Origin: DATAUD01 sp036268455
Lineage (GTDB): Bacteria; Verrucomicrobiota; Verrucomicrobiia; Limisphaerales; Palsa-1400
Direction of reading: 5' to 3'
NCBI GenBank assembly: GCA_036268455.1
Contig: DATAUD010000022.1
Location: 1-64,000, forward strand
Length of the DNA stretch: 64,000 nt
The translations under genes and the position numbers were made by a program. Under the pieces are notes generated by a model, which did no database searches, was not told where the DNA came from, and saw nothing but the letters and a program-made list of their open reading frames with translations. Of this stretch, positions 33,044 through 41,394 are shown piece after piece; positions within the stretch are counted from its first letter, which is position 1, and each line of letters starts with the position of its first letter.

Positions 33044-33916
33044 GGTTTCCAATACCGGACGCACGCGAGCCACTTCGTGCGTGCGAAACAGATCCGTCTT
33101 TCCCAATGCCGCCAGCACCGCGAAGAACGGTTCCGCGCAACGCACTTCCTCGCCAAAATATTCAAATGCGTGAGGCAACGCCTGGCAGACCGGAAAACCA
33201 ATCGCGCGCAAGCGGAAGCTGCCAAGAAACGTCGTCATCTGGTGTCGCACGCGCGCCGCGCTATCCTGCAAATTGCGATAGTAGAAGCCGAGGCCAGGAT
33301 CGATGAGAAGTTTCTCCGCGCCTTCCTTGACCGCCAAGTCCGTCAGACGCGAAAAGTATTCGTGCATCGTGGCGATCACGTCGCCGCCAAAATCGAAATC
33401 GCCCACGTTGCGCACGTTCGGCCCCTGCACGTAACAGATAATCACCGCCGCCTCGTGTTCCGCCGCCAGTCGGAAAATTTCGGCGGCGCCGGTGTTTCCC
33501 GTCAGATTGATTGCGTTTGCGCCGGCTTCGAGACAAGCGCGCGCCACTTGCGGACGATAAGTTTCCACGGAAACAGGAATCCGCGCGGCTGTGAGTTCTC
33601 GGACAATTGGCAGCAGTTTCTCCTGTTGCGCCGTGTCATCGAGCAAGGCCGCATGCGCGAGAGTCGATTCCGCTCCAACGTCAATAATTTTTGCGCCCTG
33701 CGCCCGCAGCACTTTGGCGCGCTCGATGGCTCGGTCCGCGCTCAGGCAGACGCTTTCGCGATACCACGAATCCGGCGAAAGGTTGATGACGCCCATGATT
33801 TCGGGCCGCGAATTGAAGTCGAATGGCTCGCCGCCGATGGAGAATTCCCGCACTTTTGCCGAAGCCGCATCGCGGTGCCTCTCCAGGAGCGCCGCCAGAT
33901 GTTCCAGCGACAGCAT
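33023..33916 (-). CDS. Dihydropteroate synthase-like pterin-binding protein (divergent)
   Basis: The protein has 297 residues. It has the start IMGVINLSPDSWYRES, the second strand KIIDVGAESTLAHA, INLTGN, LLIDPGLGFYY and the final FRTHEVARVRPVLE, which align with IMGI(L)NVTPDSF, DVGGEST, IND, DPGIGF and RVHDV of dihydropteroate synthase. The expected Lys in the sixth loop (SRKS in folate enzymes) is not found; that place reads GFPVCQALPH. It may still act in folate synthesis or may handle another pterin. It is coupled to the cytochrome gene, whose stop overlaps its start by one base. Confidence 0.75.
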   Translation of the reverse strand: MLSLEHLAALLERHRDAASAKVREFSIGGEPFDFNSRPEIMGVINLSPDSWYRESVCLSADRAIERAKVLRAQGAKIIDVGAESTLAHAALLDDTAQQEKLLPIVRELTAARIPVSVETYRPQVARACLEAGANAINLTGNTGAAEIFRLAAEHEAAVIICYVQGPNVRNVGDFDFGGDVIATMHEYFSRLTDLAVKEGAEKLLIDPGLGFYYRNLQDSAARVRHQMTTFLGSFRLRAIGFPVCQALPHAFEYFGEEVRCAEPFFAVLAALGKTDLFRTHEVARVRPVLETLRLFGH

Positions 33917-36900
33917 TACTTCCTAAACACCTGCCGATTTTTCTTCCCGCCGGCTTCGAGGTAAGCGATCAAATCCCAGATTTCTCCTTCCTTCATCGAA
34001 TTGACCAGGCCATCCGGCATCGGCGAAACTTTGGAAGCGCGGCGGATCGCAATATCAGACTTGCGCACTTCCACTTTGGTTTGCTGAATCGGTTCAGTCA
34101 TTAGCACCAGTTTTTGGTCATTCTCTTCAACCACGCGTCCGACCAGAATATCGCCATCCTTGGTTTCGATAATCGTGTTTTGGTAAAGTTCTGAAACCAC
34201 TTTCGACGGTTCCAAAATCGATTCCAAAATGTCGCGTGAGCTTAACCGGCTCGCCACAGCGCCCAGTTCCGGCCCCACGGATCCGCCGCCGCTTCCCATG
34301 CGATGACACAAAATGCACTGGGCCTGCGAGAACACGGCCTTTCCGGTGTCAAATGAGCGGCCCGATTTCGCTTTCGCCAGATCCGGCTGCAAATCCTGCA
34401 TCGTCCAGTCTTTGACAAATTTGCGCGTGGCGGCGACGTTGCTCTCGGAATTGGTTTCTTTCGGCAGAAATTCCACAAGCGCCTGCCGATCATTGGTGGT
34501 GAGAGTGTCAACGAATTCATTCCGGAAGTTTTCGAGGAACAACGGGAAACTCGCTCCGTCGCTGTAATCGCGATCAACATCCTTGAAATATTGCAGGATG
34601 TCCGCCGGATGCTTCGCGTGTTCGCGGTCCTTCTTGAACCACGCCAGGTAATCCTTGCGTTCGTCCAGCGTCCAACCATCGACGATATTGCGCAGCCGCA
34701 TCACGTAATAGGTTTGTTCCTCCTGTGTTGGAGCTTTGTCCAGCAGCGCGAGAGTCTTTCCAACGGCGTCCAGCGCTTTCAAATACAACTCAAGATTGCA
34801 AAGTTCGTGATTGAGAGGGAAATCGGCCGCGGGATAAAGCGGGTCAATCTCCGCGATCTCCTGCTTCGCGAGGTCAACGTCCGGCGCGCCTTGCCGCGCA
34901 AAGCAGACTTCAAGCACGCGCAACTTCAACAATTCCTGCTGCTCATCCAGGTTCGCGTACGGAAATTTTTCCAGCGCGTGAAGAAGGCTCCGCTGCGTAT
35001 CGGGCGAGCCAAGCCGCGCCAGCGCCAGCAATGCCGTCAATCCTCCTTCGGTATCGGGTTCCGACAGCGCGCGGTCTTTCCACCAATCCACGTCCTGCGA
35101 TTCCAACGCAATTCGCGCGGCATAGCGAATCCACCGGTCAGGGCTGCTGAGGCTGGCCCAGACCGCATCGACAATTCGCGGATCGCTTTTGCCGTCGAAC
35201 GCCTCCAAATCGCGCCTCAGCCGCCGCGCCTCCTTTGCCTGCGCGTCAGCGGCCCGCTCGGCTTTTGTTTCTCTCGGCATGTGGAAGTCAGGACCGGTGT
35301 AGGTCAAACGGTACAAGCCTGACTCCGTGCCGCGTCCGCCAGTGATCAGATAAAGCGCGCCGTCATGCCCGAATTCCAAGCCGGTCAAGTTGAGCGGCAC
35401 GCCGCGCAACACGGTTTCAACCGTCGCGTCGTAACTGGCGCCCTTCGGCGTAAAGTGGATCGCGAAGAGCCGCCCATAGGCCCAATCCTCCATGAAACAC
35501 GCGTCGCGGTACCACTTGGGAAATTTGCCGGGACCGCCGAACATCACCCCTGTTGGAGAACCGAGGCCGACGTTCACCACGGCCGGAAGTGTGTCCTCGT
35601 AGTATTCGGGAAATTTTCCCGTTCCTTCGCGGAAGCCGTAGTCGCCGCCGGAGACCCAATGATTGACACGTGTCGGCCTATACCACGCCGTGCCCCAATC
35701 CCATTCCATGTCGCTGTCAAACCCGATCAGTTCGCCATCGGGATTGAAGGCGACCGCATATGTATTGCGCGTGCCCGCCGCAAATAGTTCGCAATTTTTC
35801 CCATTGAGGTCCATGCTCAAAACCGCGCCGCCCGGTGGTTTAAGCCCGACGCCGAAACCGCGGCCATCCTCGGCGCGATGCAGCAATTGATCGTCCGCAT
35901 AATTTCGATGCGGCGAAGTGGGCAGGATATCAGAGGGTATCCCCGTGAAATTCCCGATCACAACGTACAGCTTGTGGTCAGGGCCGATCACCATGGTGTG
36001 GGGGCCGTGTTCGCCGCCGGTTTTGAACGCCCGCAGAAATTCCGGCGCCTCATACGAATCCCCGTTCGCGCGCAGTCGGTAAATTCCCAACCCTTTCGCT
36101 CCGATCCCGTCAACAAAAAGATAATTGTCCGCGCAGAGCAAACCCATCGCGGACGAGACCGGCTGTTCAATCCGGTCTATTTTTGCCATTTTCCCGTGCG
36201 CAATACTAATACGAAGCAAACCTTCGTCGCCCTGCGGTGAAATGATGAACCGTCCCTTGGGATCGATTGCCATGGAAATCCACGAGCCTTCTGTCGGGTC
36301 GGCGGAATGCAGCAACTCAATCTTGAAGCCGGGTTCGACGTGGATCGACTTCGCCGCCGTTGCCTGCGGAGGAACGAAAATGTCGCCCCACGGTTGGACG
36401 CCGAGCTTGCCGACGCTGAACGCGGGCTTCCAACCCGAATCGTCGAAATTCACTTGCGTCCAATTTGGCGAGTAATGCTCTGACCAAACCCAATTGGTGT
36501 CCGTGATCAATGTGTCGATCCAACGCAAACCGGCATGCGGTTTTGGCTTATATGTCTGGCCGGAAGAACCGAGGGTCGGCATCGTCATTTCCAGCCGTGC
36601 GATGAGACCGGCGTATGAGGTCTCGTTTTGGCACTGAATAGCAATGACGTTTTCGCCGGCTATAATGTGTTTGGTAACGTCCGCATAGGCCGGTTTGTCC
36701 CAATTCCTGGTGGACGCGACCTTTTTGCCATTGATGAAAACTTCTACGCTATCGTCGCCGCTCGCGACCAGTTGCGATTTTATCAGGCCGTCTTTGGCCG
36801 TGAACGTTCTGCGAAAATAGCGGACTTCCTTGTGGGAAGACTGGTTTGTGGGGGAGGACCAAATCCATTCCGGCACCTGGGCGCGCCCCAACATTGGCCC

Positions 36901-36948
36901 GAGCGCCAGACAAAAAACGACAACTGATCTAAGAATTCTCATAATCAA
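33916..36948 (-). CDS. PVC-type secreted cytochrome c with beta-propeller dehydrogenase domain
   Basis: The protein has 1010 residues. A signal peptide (ILRSVVVFCLALGPMLG) is followed by a beta-sandwich carbohydrate-binding-like domain (about 25-150), a six-bladed propeller like glucose/sorbosone dehydrogenases (about 200-560), a helical region, and a C-terminal c-type heme domain with CILCH at about 878-882 and a likely Met ligand beyond. Such proteins are abundant in Verrucomicrobiota and Planctomycetes and probably oxidise sugars in the periplasm. The upstream gene in the same direction is a sugar isomerase-like protein, 48 bases away. Confidence 0.9.
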   Translation of the reverse strand: MIMRILRSVVVFCLALGPMLGRAQVPEWIWSSPTNQSSHKEVRYFRRTFTAKDGLIKSQLVASGDDSVEVFINGKKVASTRNWDKPAYADVTKHIIAGENVIAIQCQNETSYAGLIARLEMTMPTLGSSGQTYKPKPHAGLRWIDTLITDTNWVWSEHYSPNWTQVNFDDSGWKPAFSVGKLGVQPWGDIFVPPQATAAKSIHVEPGFKIELLHSADPTEGSWISMAIDPKGRFIISPQGDEGLLRISIAHGKMAKIDRIEQPVSSAMGLLCADNYLFVDGIGAKGLGIYRLRANGDSYEAPEFLRAFKTGGEHGPHTMVIGPDHKLYVVIGNFTGIPSDILPTSPHRNYADDQLLHRAEDGRGFGVGLKPPGGAVLSMDLNGKNCELFAAGTRNTYAVAFNPDGELIGFDSDMEWDWGTAWYRPTRVNHWVSGGDYGFREGTGKFPEYYEDTLPAVVNVGLGSPTGVMFGGPGKFPKWYRDACFMEDWAYGRLFAIHFTPKGASYDATVETVLRGVPLNLTGLEFGHDGALYLITGGRGTESGLYRLTYTGPDFHMPRETKAERAADAQAKEARRLRRDLEAFDGKSDPRIVDAVWASLSSPDRWIRYAARIALESQDVDWWKDRALSEPDTEGGLTALLALARLGSPDTQRSLLHALEKFPYANLDEQQELLKLRVLEVCFARQGAPDVDLAKQEIAEIDPLYPAADFPLNHELCNLELYLKALDAVGKTLALLDKAPTQEEQTYYVMRLRNIVDGWTLDERKDYLAWFKKDREHAKHPADILQYFKDVDRDYSDGASFPLFLENFRNEFVDTLTTNDRQALVEFLPKETNSESNVAATRKFVKDWTMQDLQPDLAKAKSGRSFDTGKAVFSQAQCILCHRMGSGGGSVGPELGAVASRLSSRDILESILEPSKVVSELYQNTIIETKDGDILVGRVVEENDQKLVLMTEPIQQTKVEVRKSDIAIRRASKVSPMPDGLVNSMKEGEIWDLIAYLEAGGKKNRQVFRK

Positions 36949-36996
36949 CGAATGGTTAAGCGGACGAAAAACAAATGGCGAACATTCACAAAATCG

Positions 36997-37920
36997 TTAT
37001 TGCGGAACTTTCTCCGTGCCCGCGACGAGCGGTTCGAGGGTTTTCCGCGCGATCAGCAGACCGGTCTCTTCGAGTTGCAGCCCGTTGTCATGGTTGCGAT
37101 AAACGGGGTCGTGCCAGCCTTCGATGTTCAAATCCGAGTCATACCCCGCTCGCAAGAGGGCATGAACAATTTCCGACCAGTTCGCCTGGCCCAAACCTGG
37201 AAAACGGTGTTCCGCCACGCCCGGATGACAAATGCCATACGTTTCCATCAACGGCCGGTTGATATAAGCGTCCTTGGCGTGAACGCTGAAAATGCGGTGA
37301 CCGAATTTGTGAATGTTCGCCACGGGATCGATGAACTGGCAGATTAGATGCGCCGCGTCCCATTCCAAACCGATGTTCTCGCAGCGGGTCTGATCGAAGA
37401 CGCGTTCCCACATCGCCGGCTGGCCCATGACGTTGTAATGCATGATCGGCAGATGCCATTGGCCTTGCGGACAATTCTCAAGCGCGATGCGGACACCGCG
37501 CTCGGCGGCGTAATTCGCCAGCGGTTCCCAAAACGCCAGAATTTGCGGAATGTAATTCTCGAACGGTTTATAGACAGGGTTTCCGCCGCGCTCGTTCATT
37601 TCCGTTTCAATGACCGCCCCCGCAAAACCAGCAACAGTCTTGACACCGATATGGGCCGCCACGTCGATGGCGCGTCGAAAAACGGCCCGGGCCATTTCCG
37701 TCTGCTTCGGATCGAGCGGATTCCGGTAAAGCGCGCCGATGGTCGAAACACGAATGCCCCGGTCTCGCGCCTCGCCCGCAAATTTGTCCGCGAACGCCTT
37801 CCAATCGTCGTGCGAGGGGTCGGCCGGAGAATTTGCAAAACGCATCCATTGCATTGAGCCAAAGCCCAGTTTTTGGACCCACGCCAATTCATCCGCCCTA
37901 CAGAGCACGCCAATACGCAT
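36997..37920 (-). CDS. Sugar phosphate isomerase/epimerase (xylose isomerase-like TIM barrel)
   Basis: The protein has 307 residues. It begins MRIGVLCRADELAWVQKLGF and contains GVRIALENCPQGQWHLPIMHYN, NIGLEWDAAHLICQFID, and FSVHAKDAYI, where the Glu, Asp, His and Glu ligands of the metal site of this family are found. ATG 37920 is preferred to a TTG 12 codons upstream. Members interconvert keto sugars such as hexuloses or inosose. It heads an operon with the PVC cytochrome and the pterin-binding gene and is divergent from the histidine kinase. Confidence 0.85.
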   Translation of the reverse strand: MRIGVLCRADELAWVQKLGFGSMQWMRFANSPADPSHDDWKAFADKFAGEARDRGIRVSTIGALYRNPLDPKQTEMARAVFRRAIDVAAHIGVKTVAGFAGAVIETEMNERGGNPVYKPFENYIPQILAFWEPLANYAAERGVRIALENCPQGQWHLPIMHYNVMGQPAMWERVFDQTRCENIGLEWDAAHLICQFIDPVANIHKFGHRIFSVHAKDAYINRPLMETYGICHPGVAEHRFPGLGQANWSEIVHALLRAGYDSDLNIEGWHDPVYRNHDNGLQLEETGLLIARKTLEPLVAGTEKVPQ

Positions 37921-38064
37921 TGGGGAGAGGGTGATTTCGTTTTTGCGCGAATTCAATGCCTTTTTGGAACGTCAAACAAAGCGTGGGTTGAAGGCCGCGG
38001 TTTTTGGCCCTATGCTATTTCGCGGTCTTACTGGGGTCCAAAAGGGTGCAAGCCGTTTTTTGTC

Positions 38065-39270
38065 ATGCAAATGGTGCGCAAACTTCCGTCAGAAATAGCT
38101 CGCTATGCGGTCGCGATGGGATTGGTGCTGGCTGCCTTTCTCATTCACTATTCGTTCCGGTCGTTGCTGGGCGATCATCTGGTGTTTCTTGCGTTTCTTC
38201 CGGCATCGCTGCTTGCGGCGATGTTTGGCGGTTTGGCGCCGGGATTGACGGCGTTGGCGCTGGGGTTTGTTTTGGGCGATTTCTTTTTTCTGCCGCCGCG
38301 TTTTGAATTTGTCCCGCACGGGCCGACGGAATTCGGCAGCCTGATGATTTATTTTTTTACGGGGCTTTTGGGCGTTGCGCTCATCGAAAGGCTTCAACTC
38401 GTCCGGGAACGATTGGATATTTCCGAGTCCCACAAACAGGAGTTGGAACGGGAAGTTCGCGAGCGGCAACGTGTTGAGGACGCTTTGCGGAATTCCGAAC
38501 AGGGCCTCAGACTGGCGCAGGAAGAACTTCGCACGCACGCCAACGAACTGGAACACCGCGTCGCCGACCGCACCGCCAGTCTCAAGGAAAGCCTGACCGC
38601 GCTCCAAAATGTTCTTTATCACGTGGCGCACGATTTGCGCGCCCCCCTCCGAGCCATGCACGGTTTGACGGAATTGCTGCTGGAGGATCACGAATCGCAT
38701 TTTGACGGGCCAGGAAAGGATTATGCGCAACGCATTCAGGATTCCTGCCGTAAAATGGACGATCTGACGTCTGATCTTCTGGAGTACGGGCGCCTCGGTT
38801 ATGAAAAAATTTCGCCGGCCTCGGTGGATTTGACGGCGGTGTTTGAACGCGTTTTAAAAGCGTTGGAAGTCGAAGCGAAAAGCCGGAACGCTAAAATTTG
38901 CTTGAACGGACCGATTCCCGCCGTGGTCTGTGATAGTGGGATTGTTGAACGAGTGACGATGAATCTTCTCACAAATGCTTTGAAATTTGTGGACAAGGGT
39001 AGTTCCCCTCAGGTCGATATTTGGGCGGATACGACTGGCGACATCGTCCGCGTCAACATTCGTGATCAGGGCATCGGGATTGCGCCCGAATACCAGGAGA
39101 AAATTTTTGGCGTCTTTGAGCGCTTGCACGACGACGAAACTTTTCCGGGGACGGGCATCGGCCTGGCGATTGTTAAACGGGGCATTGAACGGATGGGTGG
39201 CCGCGTCGGTGTCCAATCACAGGGCGGCCAGGGAAGTTGTTTCTGGTTTGAATTGAGGCGCGCTCCGTAG
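38065..39270 (+). CDS. Sensor histidine kinase with N-terminal DUF4118-like membrane domain
   Basis: The protein has 401 residues. Four hydrophobic segments lie at about 11-115 (AMFGGLAPGLTALALGFVLG is typical of the DUF4118/KdpD-like sensing module), followed by a coiled coil, the phospho-acceptor motif VAHDLRAPLRAMHGL, and the ATPase with NLLTNALKFVDKG, DQGIGIAPE and GTGIGLAIV. The start at ATG 38065 places the first membrane helix at the N terminus. It phosphorylates the response regulator encoded two bases downstream. The signal sensed is unknown. Confidence 0.92.
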   Translation: MQMVRKLPSEIARYAVAMGLVLAAFLIHYSFRSLLGDHLVFLAFLPASLLAAMFGGLAPGLTALALGFVLGDFFFLPPRFEFVPHGPTEFGSLMIYFFTGLLGVALIERLQLVRERLDISESHKQELEREVRERQRVEDALRNSEQGLRLAQEELRTHANELEHRVADRTASLKESLTALQNVLYHVAHDLRAPLRAMHGLTELLLEDHESHFDGPGKDYAQRIQDSCRKMDDLTSDLLEYGRLGYEKISPASVDLTAVFERVLKALEVEAKSRNAKICLNGPIPAVVCDSGIVERVTMNLLTNALKFVDKGSSPQVDIWADTTGDIVRVNIRDQGIGIAPEYQEKIFGVFERLHDDETFPGTGIGLAIVKRGIERMGGRVGVQSQGGQGSCFWFELRRAP

Positions 39271-39272
39271 CC

Positions 39273-39722
39273 ATGAATTTGAAACCCGTCATACTCCACG
39301 CCGATGATGACGCCAACGACAGACTGCTGGTTCAGATTGCTTGCGCGCGCGCGGGGTTGTCGTGTGTGTTGCGCGCCGCTGCCGATGGGGAAGAGGCGAT
39401 TTCTTACGTCAAAGGCGATGGCGAGTATGCCGACCGCGCCAGCCACCCGCTTCCGGACCTTGTGCTGTTGGATTTGAAACTGCCGCGGAAATCCGGGTTT
39501 GAAGTTTTGGAATGGATTCGCAACAACCGTGAGACGCGGGATCTGCCGGTCATCATCCTAAGCTCTTCTTCACACGAAAAGGACGTCACACAGGCGCGCG
39601 AGATGGGGGCGAGCGATTATTTTACGAAGCCGGTCTCGATCCGCCAGCTCCAGGCGTTGTTGAAAGAAATCTGCCAAAAATGGTTGGGTCGGGAGGTCTA
39701 CAACGATTCGGCCGCCGGATAA
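39273..39722 (+). CDS. Single-domain response regulator (Rcp1-like)
   Basis: The protein has 149 residues and contains only a receiver: HADDDANDRLLVQIA with the acidic pair, the phospho-acceptor in LVLLDLKLPRKSGFEVL, SSSSHEKDV in the fourth strand, and YFTKPVS with the conserved Lys. The motif PRKSGFEVLEWIR is that of the Rcp1/CheY-like partner proteins of phytochrome-type kinases. It lies 2 bases after the kinase gene. No output domain is present, so it acts as a phosphorelay intermediate or by protein contacts. Confidence 0.92.
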   Translation: MNLKPVILHADDDANDRLLVQIACARAGLSCVLRAAADGEEAISYVKGDGEYADRASHPLPDLVLLDLKLPRKSGFEVLEWIRNNRETRDLPVIILSSSSHEKDVTQAREMGASDYFTKPVSIRQLQALLKEICQKWLGREVYNDSAAG

Positions 39723-39766
39723 TCTTCTCGCTTGGTATCGCGCGGCGCAAATGATTTAATCGGGCC

Positions 39767-40657
39767 ATGCGCGTTCTCATTGTTGGCTGCGGTTATGTCG
39801 GCCTTTCGCTGGCCGCGGAACTGGTCCGGCTTGGCCACGAGGTTTTCGGCGTAAACCGCTCGCCGGAGAAAGCCGCCGAATTGCGCGCCGGGGGAATTCA
39901 ACCGCTAACGGCGGACATCACGCGGCGCGCGGCCCTCGACGCACTTCCCGGCCCCTTCGATTGGATTGTCAACTCAGTTTCATCGAACAAAGGCAAGCTG
40001 GAGGATTACCAGCAGATTTTCCTCAACGGCACACATCATTTGTTGGACTGGCTCGCTTCGGCGCCGCCAAAAAAATACGTTCACGTCGGCAGCACCAGTG
40101 TTTACACGCAGATCGACGGATCCATGGTAAAAGAAACCAGCCTGGCGCAGCCCACGACAGAAATGGGCCTTGTGCTGGCGGAGACGGAGCAAACTCTTTT
40201 GAGAGCGTTTCGGGATCGAAAATTTCCGGTGGTTCTTCTACGCGTCGCGGGGATTTACGGGCCGGGCAGGGGACAGCTCTTCCTGCAATATTTAAAGGAC
40301 GAAGCGCACCTCAGCGGCAAGGGAGAACGCCTCTTGAACATGATTCATCGCGACGATGTGGTGAACGCCGTCATCGCCGCCCTGAAAAATGGACGCCCTG
40401 GTGAGATTTACAACGTCGTCGATGACGAACCCGTTCCGCAAATTCATTTTTTTCGCTGGCTTTCGGAAACTTTGGGAAAAGGCATGCCGCCTTTTTCCAA
40501 CGACGGCACCGTTGGCGGGCGCAAACGGGTTTTGACGCACAAGAAGGTGAGCAACCGCCGGCTGCGAATGGAATTGGGATGCGCCTTGCGTTACCCCACT
40601 TTCCGCCAGGGTTACACTGCGGAAATCCAGCGCCTCGAGGACGCGGGAGAATTATAA
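39767..40657 (+). CDS. NAD-dependent epimerase/dehydratase (SDR, YeeZ-like)
   Basis: The protein has 296 residues. The start MRVLIVGCGYVGLSLAAELV has the GxxGxxG dinucleotide motif. It continues with VGSTSVYTQIDGSMVKETS and VLLRVAGIYGPGRGQ, with the short TS-V-Y site rather than a full YxxxK motif, then NMIHRDDVVNAVIAAL and YNVVDDEPV. Members of this SDR branch include YeeZ of E. coli with unclear substrates. It begins 44 bases after the regulator gene and ends 11 bases before the LemA gene, which converges on it. Confidence 0.86.
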   Translation: MRVLIVGCGYVGLSLAAELVRLGHEVFGVNRSPEKAAELRAGGIQPLTADITRRAALDALPGPFDWIVNSVSSNKGKLEDYQQIFLNGTHHLLDWLASAPPKKYVHVGSTSVYTQIDGSMVKETSLAQPTTEMGLVLAETEQTLLRAFRDRKFPVVLLRVAGIYGPGRGQLFLQYLKDEAHLSGKGERLLNMIHRDDVVNAVIAALKNGRPGEIYNVVDDEPVPQIHFFRWLSETLGKGMPPFSNDGTVGGRKRVLTHKKVSNRRLRMELGCALRYPTFRQGYTAEIQRLEDAGEL

Positions 40658-40668
40658 TCTCGGAGGGT

Positions 40669-41232
40669 TCAGAACTGGACCGTCGGCGCGTCCTTTTCCG
40701 CCGCGGGAGTCTCGAAAAACGGCTCCGCCTGGAAACCCAGCATTCCCGCCATCATCACCGCTGGAAATGTTTGGATGGCGGTATTGTATTGTGTCACAAT
40801 GCCGTTGTAAGATTCCCGCGTGCCGGCAATGGAATTCTCGGTCCCGGTCAATTCACCTTGCAGCCGCAGAAAATTATCGTTCGCTTTGAGATTTGGATAA
40901 GCTTCCGAAACCGCGAGCAACCGGCCCAGCGCCCCGCTCAATTCACCCTCCGCCTTAATGCGATCCGCCGGCACAGTGGCCGAAGTTGCCTTCGCGCGGG
41001 CGTCGATGACGGCCTCCAGCGTGCCTTTTTCGTGCGCGGCGTAGCCCTTGACCGTGTTGACAAGATTCGGGATAAGATCGTGCCGACGCTTGAGCTGGAC
41101 ATCGATCTGCGACCACGAACTTTTGACCTCTTGCCGCAATCGCACCAAATTATTGTAGATGCCGATGACGACCGTTGCGCAGACCACAACCAAAATCACA
41201 AGGATGACAAGGAGAGCGATTAGTATTGTCAT
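40669..41232 (-). CDS. LemA family protein
   Basis: The protein has 187 residues. A membrane segment spans about 1-25 (ILIALLVILVILVVVCAT), followed by the family motif IYNNLVRLRQEVKSSWSQID, VQLKRRHDLIPNLVNTVKGY and NAAIQTFPAVMMAGMLGFQ-like segments near the end. LemA proteins are inner-membrane helical bundles with unknown roles, often near proteases or stress genes. It converges with the epimerase, 11 bases apart, and is divergent from the Mg2+-type ATPase (162-base gap). Confidence 0.92.
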   Translation of the reverse strand: MTILIALLVILVILVVVCATVVIGIYNNLVRLRQEVKSSWSQIDVQLKRRHDLIPNLVNTVKGYAAHEKGTLEAVIDARAKATSATVPADRIKAEGELSGALGRLLAVSEAYPNLKANDNFLRLQGELTGTENSIAGTRESYNGIVTQYNTAIQTFPAVMMAGMLGFQAEPFFETPAAEKDAPTVQF

Positions 41233-41394
41233 GTTTTGACATTAGCAGAGGTGAGGCCGGCGGGCGATCATAAAATTCGTGAAATTTTAGAAATGTTTTA
41301 GAAAAGTTTTGCGAAATCCGATATTAGAATTAGGCTTTGAAGGCGCGACGCGCACCGACCAGGACGAATAACGTTAAAATATCCCGATGCCGAT

